A stretch of DNA of 64,000 nucleotides from an uncultured Helicobacter sp. (GTDB lineage: Bacteria; Campylobacterota; Campylobacteria; Campylobacterales; Helicobacteraceae): assembly GCA_944325775.1 (NCBI GenBank), contig CALVBL010000006.1, positions 1 through 64,000 on the forward strand. The letters are read 5' to 3'. Under the pieces are notes generated by a model. It saw only the letters and a program-made list of their open reading frames with translations. It did no database searches and was not told the origin of the DNA. The translations under genes were made by a program, and so were the position numbers. Shown piece after piece: positions 26,243-35,235 of the stretch; within the stretch, counting starts at the first letter, position 1, and each line of letters opens with the position of its first letter.

Positions 26243-26323
26243 AGAATCTTGTGTATCATTTGGGGTGAGATTCTGGGATAAGGATTTATGAAAATCGCTC
26301 TTTTCAATCTTTTTGGAATCTAG
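26187..26323 (-). repeat. Junction block, copy E (right arm of the inverted repeat)
   Basis: The reverse complement of this stretch matches copy D over 121 bp (26187-26307) and copy A from 21320. The opposite strand of the block contains AAGGATTTATG followed by a short peptide frame (MKIALFNLFGI, then stop). Confidence 0.85.
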
Positions 26324-26356
26324 GAATTAATTAGAGCTTGATTAATCCCATTTCTA

Positions 26357-26377
26357 AGGTAGGCTGCTCCCCTACCT
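26357..26377 (-). terminator. Hairpin downstream of argG
   Basis: AGGTAGG (26357-26363) pairs with CCTACCT (26371-26377) around a 7-nt loop, 37 bp beyond the argG stop. It is a plausible transcript end for argG, although the run of U expected for a classical intrinsic terminator is absent. Confidence 0.45.
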
Positions 26378-26413
26378 CATTTGGTTCTTATGGCTGTTTG
26401 CCTATTTTTCGCC

Positions 26414-27631
26414 CTATTTTTTCGCCTTTCCGGCGATGATAAACCTTAGGGCATTAAGCTTAATAAATCCTGCGGCGTCTTTTTGGTTATACACGCTATC
26501 TTCCTCAAAAGTGCTGTATGCCGCATTAAAGAGGGAGTTTTTAGATTCTCTACCTAGCACGGTTACATTGCCTTTATACAGCTCTAGTCGCACACTCCCG
26601 CTTACTTTCTCTTGTGTCTTATCGATTAAGGCTTGGAGTGCCTCTCGCTCTGGGCTAAACCAATAGCCATTATAAATAAGCTCTGCATACTTTGGCATTA
26701 GAGAATCTTTGAGATGTGCCTCTTCTCTATCAAGGCATAAAGATTCTATCGCACGATGGGCTTTGAGGTAGATTGTCCCACCGGGTGTCTCATAGCAGCC
26801 GCGTGATTTCATGCCTACATAGCGATTTTCGACTAAATCTAAGCGTCCGATACCATTTGCCCCGCCTAGCTCATTGAGTTTAGCCCAAAATGCCGCTGGG
26901 CTTAGATTCTCTCCATTTATCGCTACGCCATCACCCTTTTCAAAAGTGATAGTGATGATAGTGGGTGTATCGGGGGCATTCTTAGGACTCACACTCCACC
27001 GCCACATATCCTCTTCTGGTGCGACATTTGGGTCCTCTAAAATCTGCCCCTCATAGCTGATATGTAGGAGGTTTGCGTCCATTGAATAGGGGGATTTGTT
27101 TTGCTTTTTTTCTATCGCGATACCTGCAGATTCTGCGTAAGATAGAAGTTTCTCGCGGCTGTTTAGCTCCCATTCCCTCCAAGGGGCGATGACTTTAATA
27201 TCTGGATTGAGTGCATACGCCCCGATTTCAAACCGCACTTGATCATTACCCTTGCCTGTCGCACCATGTGCGATAGCGTCCGCTCCCACTTCTCTAGCGA
27301 TTTCTATTAGCCTTTTAGCAATCAATGGACGCGCGATACTTGTGCCTAGCAGGTATTCACCCTCATAAATGGTGTTTGCCCGAAACATAGGGAATACAAA
27401 ATCGCGTATAAACTCTTCGCGTAAATCATCAATAAAGATATTTTGGGGCTTTATGCCAAGCTTGAGGGCTTTCTCTCGTGCAGGCTCGACCTCCTCGCCC
27501 TGCCCAATGTCTGCGGTGAAAGTAACCACCTCACACCCATAAGTATCCCCAAGCCATTTTAAAATCACGCTCGTATCAAGCCCACCACTATAAGCTAACA
27601 CGACTTTTTTGATGTTTTTTGTATCTTGCAT
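26414..27631 (-). CDS. argG: Argininosuccinate synthase
   Basis: ArgG joins citrulline and aspartate with ATP in arginine synthesis. The 405-residue product has the N-terminal PP-loop [15 protein letters not shown], the [13 protein letters not shown] motif and the [16 protein letters not shown] segment. The ATG at 27631 has AAGGA six bases upstream, whereas the ATG at 27637 touches it. The gene is the first conserved metabolic gene to the right of the ATP-grasp cassette array, marking its boundary. Confidence 0.95.
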   Translation of the reverse strand: MQDTKNIKKVVLAYSGGLDTSVILKWLGDTYGCEVVTFTADIGQGEEVEPAREKALKLGIKPQNIFIDDLREEFIRDFVFPMFRANTIYEGEYLLGTSIARPLIAKRLIEIAREVGADAIAHGATGKGNDQVRFEIGAYALNPDIKVIAPWREWELNSREKLLSYAESAGIAIEKKQNKSPYSMDANLLHISYEGQILEDPNVAPEEDMWRWSVSPKNAPDTPTIITITFEKGDGVAINGENLSPAAFWAKLNELGGANGIGRLDLVENRYVGMKSRGCYETPGGTIYLKAHRAIESLCLDREEAHLKDSLMPKYAELIYNGYWFSPEREALQALIDKTQEKVSGSVRLELYKGNVTVLGRESKNSLFNAAYSTFEEDSVYNQKDAAGFIKLNALRFIIAGKAKK

Positions 27632-27673
27632 ACTCATTCCTTGTATAAAAAAGTTGGTGAGTATTATACTCAA

Positions 27674-28010
27674 GGCTTCTTATACTCCCTTTAGAAATTA
27701 TAAATATATCTCACGCAAAAAGCCCTGCGGCATTTTCTCCATCTGTATAGACATTATAGAGTAAATCAGCATTACCCAAAACATTAAGTAAATTCACACC
27801 ACTCGCACTTCCTGTGTCTTTCAAATGAATGAGGACTTATTGAGCTGTGCATACACGCATAAGCCAAATCTTTGTGTGAAAAACCACTTATACCCGCCCA
27901 TAATCCCATATCGAAAGCCGATTACCCACAAAGATAATATCAAGATTTCAGCTTGTATTTAAGCCCAACAAAAGAGCAAAAAATTTAAAATCCAAATCTG
28001 ACATTTGCAT
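27674..28010 (-). pseudogene. Decayed Helicobacter outer-membrane protein gene
   Basis: This 400-bp interval between argG and the DsbC-like gene has no intact gene, but the minus strand keeps two pieces of a beta-barrel protein in different frames. The first is VIGFRYGIMGGYKWFFTQRF, then GLCVYAQLNKSSF, to a stop. The second is GVNLLNVLGNADLLYNVYTD, then GENAAGLFA, to a stop. Both patterns are characteristic of Helicobacter outer-membrane protein C-terminal domains. The start and the final aromatic end are gone. It is a remnant, not a product. Confidence 0.72.
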
Positions 28011-28036
28011 AATGTTTGACACCAAAAGGAGCAAAT

Positions 28037-28747
28037 ATGACACGATACACAATAATAGCCTTACTATCTTTCTTGCATTTGAGTTTTGGAGCAGATAATG
28101 CACAATCTACCATACAAGCTATTTTAGATGACAAGAAAATCCCAGCAAAAGTAGTGCAAACACAAGACTTGGGGCATAATTTACGCGCGATCATAGTAGA
28201 ACACACACAAAATGGAGATCGCATTATGCTCTTTAGCACACAAGATGGATCGGTGCTTTTTGATATAGGTGAGATTATGTGGAGTAATGATAATGCCTTT
28301 TTGACAAAACTCATTCAAAGTAAATCACAATTTGAACAAGAACAAAAAGCAAAAATAGATTCAAAAGCACTAAAGCTTTTTGAGACCTACCAAGCACAAA
28401 CCATAACCTTTAAAGCAAAAAAACCAACAAGCAACACTCTATACATTATCTCCGATCCAATGTGCCCATATTGTCTCAAAGAGCTTGAAAAGCTCTCCTC
28501 GCGCCTAGAATCTCATAATGTCAAAATGCTTGTAGTGGGATTTTTGAGTGAAGATTCTCTCAAAAAGGCTAGTGAGATTCTAGCCCAAAAAAGCGGTGAT
28601 GAGGGCAAAAACTTAGCATTATTAAAAAAAATCTACGACAAGAATTATAAACCCAAAGATTCTCAAAACCAACAAGTGCTAGAAATCAGTAAGGCAGTAG
28701 CACAGAGCGGTGTCCATAGCGTGCCATACATCATAGAATCTAACTAA
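28037..28747 (+). CDS. Periplasmic DsbC/DsbG-like thiol:disulfide protein
   Basis: A 236-residue exported protein with a signal peptide (MTRYTIIALLSFLHLSFGA) and a thioredoxin-fold active site CPYC in DPMCPYCLKELEKL near residue 147, plus a cis-Pro loop VHSVPYII near the end. The N-terminal region resembles the dimerisation domain of DsbC-type isomerases, which reshuffle disulfides or keep cytochrome c cysteines reduced. H. pylori HP0377 is a related protein. AAAAGGAG lies seven bases before the ATG at 28037. No DsbD partner is nearby. Confidence 0.8.
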   Translation: MTRYTIIALLSFLHLSFGADNAQSTIQAILDDKKIPAKVVQTQDLGHNLRAIIVEHTQNGDRIMLFSTQDGSVLFDIGEIMWSNDNAFLTKLIQSKSQFEQEQKAKIDSKALKLFETYQAQTITFKAKKPTSNTLYIISDPMCPYCLKELEKLSSRLESHNVKMLVVGFLSEDSLKKASEILAQKSGDEGKNLALLKKIYDKNYKPKDSQNQQVLEISKAVAQSGVHSVPYIIESN

Positions 28748-28765
28748 CACAGAATCTAGCCACAG

Positions 28766-30178
28766 ATGAATACACAATCACTGATCCAAGATTTTTTTGC
28801 GCCATTGCTAAGTCGCGCGGATATGGGCTTTGATGAGATTTTAGAGGAATTGCGCGCACGCATGATCTTATATTCACAAAGCCGATATTTCGACTGGACG
28901 GCATCAGGGCTCGCCTATGAAGTGATAGAATCCCGCATACAAAGTATTTTGCCATTTTATGCCAATACACACTCTTTCTCCGCAACGCACGCACGGGCGA
29001 TGAGTGCACTGTATGAAGAGGCACGATTTCGCTTAAGTCAAGCCTTAGAGATTGATGATGAGTTTGTGCTGATTGGCTGTGGGTCGGGTGCAAGCGGGGC
29101 GATCAAAAAATTCCAAGAGCTCACAGGGATCTATCTCCCACCCGCTACGCGCGCGCGCTTTAGTTTAGATTCACACTCGCTCAATGTGCCAAAGGTATTC
29201 ATCAGCGCCTATGAACACCATTCTAATGAGATTAGCCTGCGCGAGGGCTTGTGTGAAGTAGAAAAAGTCGCGCTAGATTCTACAGGGCGCTTTAGCCTAG
29301 AGGACTTTAAGCACAAGCTCCAAGATAGCATAAAAACTAACGATAGCAATCGTGAGATTTTAGCGTCCATCGCACTGGCGTCCAATGTCAGCGGTATCAT
29401 CTCACCCTTTGATGATATTGCTACGATTTTTAGACAAAGCGTGCCAAATGGCATACTCGCCTTTGACGCAGCAAGCAGCTCACCATATATGAATGTCCCC
29501 TCACGCTATTTTGACGCACTTTTCCTCGCACCTCACAAGCTCCTAGGTGGTGTGCAAAGCTGTGGGATACTCGCGGTGCGAAAATCCCTCATCAAAAGCC
29601 AAATACCGAGCTTTAGTGGTGGTGGCACGATCGAATACGCGAGTGATAATGGACAGCTCTATGTCGAAAATCTCGCACATAGAGAAGAGGCAGGCACACC
29701 TTATATCATCGGGCTTTTGCGCGCAGCACTTGCATATCAGCTTCGCAATGAGATTGGATTAGAGCAGATTAGACGACGTGAGCGGGTACTAAGCCATATT
29801 TTTCTCAAAGAACTGCACACTATCCCAGCACTCACGCTCTATGGTGATTGGAGCGGGCGAGGCGAGAATCTAGGGATTTTTAGTTTTAACATCGCGTGTG
29901 TTTCGCCATTTGAGCTTAGTATGCTCCTTAGTCAGAGATTTGGGATACAAACGCGTGCAGGGTGCAGCTGCGCAGGACCTTATGGGCATTATCTGATGGA
30001 GCTAGATTCACTAGCGTTTGATAATGTAGAATCTAAGCGCGCACTCTGTGAGCTTTTGCAAAACCCCCACAAACGCCCCGGCTGGATACGCATAAGTCTG
30101 CACTACACGCATAGCATCGAGGATATAGAATATCTGATAGAATGCCTGCATAAGTGTGTGAAAATTTTACGCACTTAA
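28766..30178 (+). CDS. Class V aminotransferase, cysteine-desulfurase-like
   Basis: A 470-residue PLP enzyme of the NifS/SufS/CsdA type. The PLP-binding lysine is in FLAPHKLLGGVQSCG. FDAASSSPYMNVPS supplies the cofactor aspartate region, and RAGCSCAGPYGH carries cysteines where desulfurases have their catalytic Cys. It is longer than housekeeping NifS and has an insertion after IYLPPATRARF. The iron-sulphur NifS of Helicobacter is elsewhere, so this is likely a second, specialised desulfurase or lyase. The substrate is unproven. Confidence 0.72.
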   Translation: MNTQSLIQDFFAPLLSRADMGFDEILEELRARMILYSQSRYFDWTASGLAYEVIESRIQSILPFYANTHSFSATHARAMSALYEEARFRLSQALEIDDEFVLIGCGSGASGAIKKFQELTGIYLPPATRARFSLDSHSLNVPKVFISAYEHHSNEISLREGLCEVEKVALDSTGRFSLEDFKHKLQDSIKTNDSNREILASIALASNVSGIISPFDDIATIFRQSVPNGILAFDAASSSPYMNVPSRYFDALFLAPHKLLGGVQSCGILAVRKSLIKSQIPSFSGGGTIEYASDNGQLYVENLAHREEAGTPYIIGLLRAALAYQLRNEIGLEQIRRRERVLSHIFLKELHTIPALTLYGDWSGRGENLGIFSFNIACVSPFELSMLLSQRFGIQTRAGCSCAGPYGHYLMELDSLAFDNVESKRALCELLQNPHKRPGWIRISLHYTHSIEDIEYLIECLHKCVKILRT

Positions 30179-30261
30179 CAAAAAAGTTAGTAAAAAAAGT
30201 ATAGAATCTTGAATGTTATTCTTACAATCACATCTTACATAACCTTAAATGGAGGAGTGCA

Positions 30262-31299
30262 ATGCAGGGGTTAGATTCTACACGGACCACATATATCTCT
30301 ATCGTCGTGCCTTGTTATAACGAAGAGGTATCTCTCCCAAAGTTTTTAGAAGAAATTACTCAAACTATGCAAGGTATTAAGCACCACTTCAATCCACAAA
30401 ACAAGCCATTTTATGAGCTTATCTTTGTCAATGATGGCAGCAAAGATAAAACCTTAGAGATTTTACAAAATATGCAAGATTCTCACACAGATTCTGATTA
30501 TACTATCAGTGTGTATTCGTTTTCGCGTAATTTCGGCAAGGAAGCAGCGATTTTGGCGGGATTGCAAAAGGCTAGGGGGGAGGGCGTGATACTGCTTGAT
30601 GCGGATTTACAAGACCCACCAAGCCTTATCCCTCAAATGATACAAATTTGGCTAGATTCTAAACGCGAGATAAAAGTCGTGTATGCCCGCCGCACCACGC
30701 GTGCAGGAGAGAGCAAGATACGCGCGGCATTAAGTGAGATGTTTTATAAACTCTCTAATCTCATTTCAGAAGTCAAGATTGAATCTGGTGTGCGAGATTT
30801 TCGCCTTATGGATAGGGAGGTGATTGATGCACTCTTAGAGATGAAAGAGTATCATAGATTCTCAAAGGCGATGTTTGCGTGGGTAGGCTTTAAACGGCAG
30901 TGTTTAGAATATGAATATATCCCACATTTTAAAGGGAGTTCTAGCTGGAGCTTTTGGAAACTCTTTAAATACGCTATTGAAGGCATTGTGAGCTTTAGCA
31001 CCACGCCGCTTAGAATCGCCTTTGTCGTAGGCTTTTTAATCAGTCTTTTTGCCTTTGGGTATGGAATCTATCGCTTTATTTTCACGCTACTTTATGGCAA
31101 CCTTGTGCCGGGCTATCCTAGTCTTATCGTGCTTATTAGTTTCATTGGTGGGATTCAGCTTATGCTGCTAGGCGTTATCGGCGAGTATATCGCTAGAATC
31201 TATGAGCAAGTCAAAATGCGCCCTATTTATATCCTAGAACATTTGAAAAACAAAGATTCCAAAGATTCTCAAAACACACAATCTACAAAGGAGCAGTAA
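30262..31299 (+). CDS. GtrB-like family 2 glycosyltransferase (lipid-linked sugar synthesis)
   Basis: A 345-residue membrane-anchored GT2 enzyme. The GT-A domain shows VVPCYNEEVSLPKFLEE, FVNDGSKDKTLEIL, SRNFGKEAAILAGLQ and the metal-binding LLDADLQDPP. Two C-terminal transmembrane helices follow (IAFVVGFLISLFAFGYGIY and VLISFIGGIQLMLLGVIGEY). GtrB-type enzymes make undecaprenyl-phosphate glucose. GGAGGAG precedes the ATG. The stop overlaps the GtrII start (TAATG), so it is the first gene of a gtrB-gtrII-gtrA-hydE operon. Confidence 0.86.
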   Translation: MQGLDSTRTTYISIVVPCYNEEVSLPKFLEEITQTMQGIKHHFNPQNKPFYELIFVNDGSKDKTLEILQNMQDSHTDSDYTISVYSFSRNFGKEAAILAGLQKARGEGVILLDADLQDPPSLIPQMIQIWLDSKREIKVVYARRTTRAGESKIRAALSEMFYKLSNLISEVKIESGVRDFRLMDREVIDALLEMKEYHRFSKAMFAWVGFKRQCLEYEYIPHFKGSSSWSFWKLFKYAIEGIVSFSTTPLRIAFVVGFLISLFAFGYGIYRFIFTLLYGNLVPGYPSLIVLISFIGGIQLMLLGVIGEYIARIYEQVKMRPIYILEHLKNKDSKDSQNTQSTKEQ

Positions 31300-33116
31300 T
31301 GCGTAGGAATATTTTTTCGCGAGCACTCAGAGAGTTTGTCGTCGCTTCGTGGGCGTTTTTCCACACACAGGGATTTTGGAAATATGTGCTTATAGCGTTT
31401 TCTCTGTATCTTGTGGGGATTATGACCATTATTCGTGCTGATGTGTATTACATCGATGATTGGAATCGCGCCGTGATTGGCTATAAAGAATGGGATAATT
31501 TCTCGCGCTATATTAGCTGGTTTTTGGCTACCTTTATGCATATGGATACCGTGCTTGCCGATGTCGCACCACTCACACAGCTAGTGGCTATTGGGTTTTT
31601 GAGCTTTGCTTCGGTGATTTTGGTATGGAGCATTAGGGAGGTTATTTGGAAAAAAGAAAGTAGTCTTTGGGAAGATAGCGAAGTGCCACACAAAAAGCGT
31701 CTCACTGTGCTTGGCATCATCGCTTCACTGCCTATCGGGCTTTCGCCGTATTTCTTAGAGGAGCTTTCATTCCGCTACGATTCGCCGTATATGGCACTCT
31801 CTGTGCTTTTTAGCGTGATACCATTTGTCTTTATCCACCATGTGCGTGCGTATATTCCTGTGGGGATTCTCTGCTCACTTGGTATGTGTATGACTTACCA
31901 AGCAAGTAGTGGCATTGAGATTATATTGGTGCTCTTTTTTGCATTTTTGATGATCAATCAAACAAATGCGGGATTGAAAAAAACCATTATCTTTGTCGCG
32001 GTATCTTTGGGTAATTATCTCATTGCTCTTGGTATTTTTAAACTCTTTATTATGCATCCTATGTCGCATTCTCAAGCTAGCACAGAAGTGCTTCCAAAGG
32101 AAGAGCTTGTGAGTGGTGTTATACAGAATCTCAACACATATCTTGATTATTTATGGCACGATTTTGGGTGGAGCGGGATTAAAATCTGCTTCTTGTGCCT
32201 TGTGGTGTTTTTTATTCTTTCTGCTGTGTATCAATCCAAAATAAACAAAAGTGCGGCATTAATACTCGCACTTGCCATATTAATCGTTGATGTATGTTTG
32301 TCATACGGAATATACCTTGTGCTTTCTCAGCCTCTTACGCGCCCGCGTGCATTTATCGGTATAGGTGTCTTTACTGCAATCCTAGCAATCTATGTCGTAA
32401 GTGCATGGCGTGGATGGGCATACAAAAAGCAAGATCAAAAACGCACAAACTCCGAAAAAATCGCTACCAGAAATGGTGGGCAAAGAATATTTTTTGTCTT
32501 TTCTGCAATTGTAGTGGGCTTTTTCTCTTGGTCACTTGTCGTGTTTGCAAATTCCTATGGTAATGCACTTTCTAAACAAAACGAATACCAAAACTTTAGG
32601 CTTACTATTTTGCTTAGTGATTTGGCAAACGCTGTCCCTAAACAAGCAGCCTCCAAAAACTATCTGTACAGGATTAAAGGTTGGATCACTTCATCACCCG
32701 TGCTAGAAAACTCCTCAAAAAGCAATCGTATCATGAAGCGGCTTGTGTCTCTTACTGATGGTAAATGGTGGGTAAGAACTGCAATGAAACACTATGGCTG
32801 GGGCGATGTGCCAGATGAGCAGCTAGAGGTGATCCCAGAATCTGAAGACTGGGACAAGCTCAAGTCCGATCCGAGATGTAACCCAGAGACTGCAGGCAAG
32901 CGCCTCAAGCTCGTGGATAATGTCTATCATAGAATCGAAACCTACCGCGCTTGCACCATTATCGAGTTTAAAGGCTATGAGCGATTTGTGCATAAAGAAA
33001 ACGACGATATGCTAGAGAGTGAAGATTCTGAAGAACCAGAATCTTCAGACAAACAAAGCGCAGATTCACAAAGCACACCAAATCCACAAACCGCACCACA
33101 GCCTAAAAAGTCCTAA
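31299..33116 (+). CDS. GtrII-like glucosyltransferase, polytopic membrane protein
   Basis: A 605-residue membrane protein with about ten or eleven hydrophobic helices up to residue 430, then a soluble region of about 120 residues and a Glu/Ser/Gln-rich tail. The ADVYYIDDWNRAVIGY start, with an acidic pair just after the first helix, is the family hallmark of GtrII-type enzymes. These transfer glucose from undecaprenyl phosphate to O-antigen outside the inner membrane. The acceptor here is unknown. It sits between GtrB-like and GtrA-like genes, matching the three-gene serotype-conversion modules of enteric bacteria. Confidence 0.8.
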   Translation: MRRNIFSRALREFVVASWAFFHTQGFWKYVLIAFSLYLVGIMTIIRADVYYIDDWNRAVIGYKEWDNFSRYISWFLATFMHMDTVLADVAPLTQLVAIGFLSFASVILVWSIREVIWKKESSLWEDSEVPHKKRLTVLGIIASLPIGLSPYFLEELSFRYDSPYMALSVLFSVIPFVFIHHVRAYIPVGILCSLGMCMTYQASSGIEIILVLFFAFLMINQTNAGLKKTIIFVAVSLGNYLIALGIFKLFIMHPMSHSQASTEVLPKEELVSGVIQNLNTYLDYLWHDFGWSGIKICFLCLVVFFILSAVYQSKINKSAALILALAILIVDVCLSYGIYLVLSQPLTRPRAFIGIGVFTAILAIYVVSAWRGWAYKKQDQKRTNSEKIATRNGGQRIFFVFSAIVVGFFSWSLVVFANSYGNALSKQNEYQNFRLTILLSDLANAVPKQAASKNYLYRIKGWITSSPVLENSSKSNRIMKRLVSLTDGKWWVRTAMKHYGWGDVPDEQLEVIPESEDWDKLKSDPRCNPETAGKRLKLVDNVYHRIETYRACTIIEFKGYERFVHKENDDMLESEDSEEPESSDKQSADSQSTPNPQTAPQPKKS

Positions 33117-33125
33117 GAGGTAGGT

Positions 33126-33530
33126 ATGAACACAAGATTTAAGGCGTTAGTCTCACATTCGTTCGTGCTCTATATCCTCGTAGGTGTGGCAAACACTTTC
33201 GTGGGGCTTGGTTGCGCCCTAATATTCACATACTTTGGCTTAGCAGTAGAGCTCTCGCAAACCATAGGTACGATTTTTGGCGTGCTCAACTCCTATGTGC
33301 TCAACAAAAAATTCACTTTCAAATCCCAAAACTCCCACAAGCAAGACTTTATTCGCTTCATCATCGCTATGGGTTTAGCCTATGGCGTGAGTATGCTTAC
33401 TATAGTGATCACACACAGAATCTTAGGCATAGACAAATACATCACATTGCTCATCGCACAGGTATTTTACACATTCACAGGCTATGTGATCAGCCGTTTT
33501 TGGGCATTTAAATCAGAGGTCAAGCGATGA
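33126..33530 (+). CDS. GtrA-like lipid-linked sugar flippase
   Basis: A 134-residue protein with four hydrophobic helices. The VGVANTFVGLGCALIFTYFG start, the LNSYVLNKKFTFKS loop and the terminal YVISRFWAFKSE are GtrA-family signatures. GtrA proteins are thought to flip the undecaprenyl-phosphate sugar made by GtrB. The stop overlaps the hydE ATG by four bases, an unusual coupling between glycosylation and hydrogenase genes. Confidence 0.87.
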   Translation: MNTRFKALVSHSFVLYILVGVANTFVGLGCALIFTYFGLAVELSQTIGTIFGVLNSYVLNKKFTFKSQNSHKQDFIRFIIAMGLAYGVSMLTIVITHRILGIDKYITLLIAQVFYTFTGYVISRFWAFKSEVKR

Positions 33531-35233
33531 AAACTCCAAATGCAATACAAGTCCTTGAGCAAAAGCTCACTAGCCGTTTAGATTCAGTGCGTCAGACACG
33601 CGCAAGAATGGATCTCGCACATCTGCACACTTGGATAGGTGAGCACCTCTCTTTGCTTGGTATTCCTGCGCAGCACCTTGATATGTGCGTGGAGATCTTG
33701 GAGCATATGAGTGATATGAAAATCATCTGGCTGCATTTACAAGAGTGCTCAGGCTGCACAGAGAGCCTGCTACGCACACAGAATCCAAACTTTGAAACAC
33801 TCATTTTTGATATTTTTCGCATTGAGTATCATGATACCTTAATGATGCCAAGTGGCTACCAAGCCACGCGCGTGCTAGAATCTACTGTACAAAATCAGCA
33901 CTATATCCTGCTCGTGGAGGGCAGCGTGCCTATGGAAGACGCGCAAAACTACCTTACCATAGGCGAGCGCAGTGGTTATGAGGATCTCCTCCACACCGCT
34001 CACAATGCTCAAGCGATCTTTGCCATAGGCACTTGCTCAAGCTATGGTGGCGTGCAGAGCGCCACGCCCAACCCTACCCAAAGCCACGCTTTAAGTGAAG
34101 TGCTACAACGCGAGGTTATTAATATACCCGGTTGCCCACCTAGTGATAAAAACATCATCGCCACCTTGCTGTATTATTATCTGTTTTTAGAATCTCCGCC
34201 GCTGGATAGATTCCATAGACCGCTATGGGCGTATGGCAAGAGCGTGCATGATTTGTGCGAGCGCAAAGGAGCGTTTTTGTCCGGGAAATTCGCGCAGGAT
34301 TTCAATGATGAGGGTATGCAGGAGGGATACTGCCTCTATAAGGTCGGTTGCAAGGGACCCTATGCGTTTAATAACTGCCCGAAGGTGCAATTTAACGCCA
34401 AAACAAGCTGGCCTGTGCGCGCTGGGCATGGCTGTATCGCGTGTAGTGAGCCAAATTTTTGGGATAATTTTGGTGCGTTAGAATCTCCAATGTGCCAGCA
34501 GTCGTTTTTCACTTATCAAAGCAAATGTATGCCAAAACCCAAAAATCTACCCACTATCCTGCACCAAAGCCTTAGTAGCGAGAGTGCGAAACGTGATTTT
34601 CTCGCGTGTCAAAGCCTTAGCAAATGTCTCTTTGTAGAATCTAATCCAGAATCTAGCACGATGTATCTGTATGCTGATGGTGCGTTTGCGCAGATTCTCA
34701 CACTTAGCTTTGAAACAAATCCTAAATTGCTCCTGCAAGTTATTAGGTCTAAAAACAAGCAAGGACAAAGCCTCTATGAAAACTACCACAAGGCTTTTGG
34801 GGATCATACCGCGTGGATTGATAGCCTTGAAGAAACAAGTATGATGAGTACAAATCTCTATGACGCCTTCAAAAGCGTGCTTGTACTCTTTGGAGTGCGC
34901 GAGGCTAAGTCTGCGGATTTGCTTAGCTTTGCTAAAGAATGTAAATTCCCCTATGTCAGTCCCTTTGGGCTCAAACTCAAGCAAGAATCTATCCAGCAAG
35001 AAGGACAAATAGCGGGGTATAATTGGAATCTAAACAAAGCCCTTAGTGTCGCACTTGCGTATTGTGTGGGTGGGCTTGATGTGTATGGGCTAAGTTATAG
35101 TCTAGCGCGCGAAGTGGTGGATATGTTTATAGATATTGCTAAGGAGCAGGATTGTGCCATCGTGTGTGAGGGAGAGATTTTCACGCATTTCCTCACACAC
35201 TCACCATGTAAAACATACCTTGTCAAACAATAA
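33527..35233 (+). CDS. hydE: Hydrogenase-associated protein HydE (small-subunit-like)
   Basis: A 568-residue protein whose first 320 residues resemble the NiFe-hydrogenase small subunit. Cluster cysteines are in LQECSGCTESLLR, GTCSSYGGV, NIPGCPPS, VGCKGPYAFNNCPKVQFN and HGCIACSEPNFWDN. The remaining 240 residues are unlike a hydrogenase subunit, and there is no twin-arginine signal, so it is probably cytoplasmic. In H. pylori the equivalent follows hydABCD. Here those structural genes are not in the window and the gene is translationally coupled to gtrA. Its biochemical role is not well established. Confidence 0.83.
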   Translation: MKTPNAIQVLEQKLTSRLDSVRQTRARMDLAHLHTWIGEHLSLLGIPAQHLDMCVEILEHMSDMKIIWLHLQECSGCTESLLRTQNPNFETLIFDIFRIEYHDTLMMPSGYQATRVLESTVQNQHYILLVEGSVPMEDAQNYLTIGERSGYEDLLHTAHNAQAIFAIGTCSSYGGVQSATPNPTQSHALSEVLQREVINIPGCPPSDKNIIATLLYYYLFLESPPLDRFHRPLWAYGKSVHDLCERKGAFLSGKFAQDFNDEGMQEGYCLYKVGCKGPYAFNNCPKVQFNAKTSWPVRAGHGCIACSEPNFWDNFGALESPMCQQSFFTYQSKCMPKPKNLPTILHQSLSSESAKRDFLACQSLSKCLFVESNPESSTMYLYADGAFAQILTLSFETNPKLLLQVIRSKNKQGQSLYENYHKAFGDHTAWIDSLEETSMMSTNLYDAFKSVLVLFGVREAKSADLLSFAKECKFPYVSPFGLKLKQESIQQEGQIAGYNWNLNKALSVALAYCVGGLDVYGLSYSLAREVVDMFIDIAKEQDCAIVCEGEIFTHFLTHSPCKTYLVKQ

Positions 35234-35235
35234 GT

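Noticed and set aside
30180..30205. Terminator after the class V aminotransferase gene
   Set aside because: TTAAC/GTTA arms are only four to five bases long; too weak.
33527..34500. HydE as a true NiFe-hydrogenase small subunit
   Set aside because: It lacks a twin-arginine signal, has an unrelated 240-residue C-terminal half and no large-subunit gene beside it.
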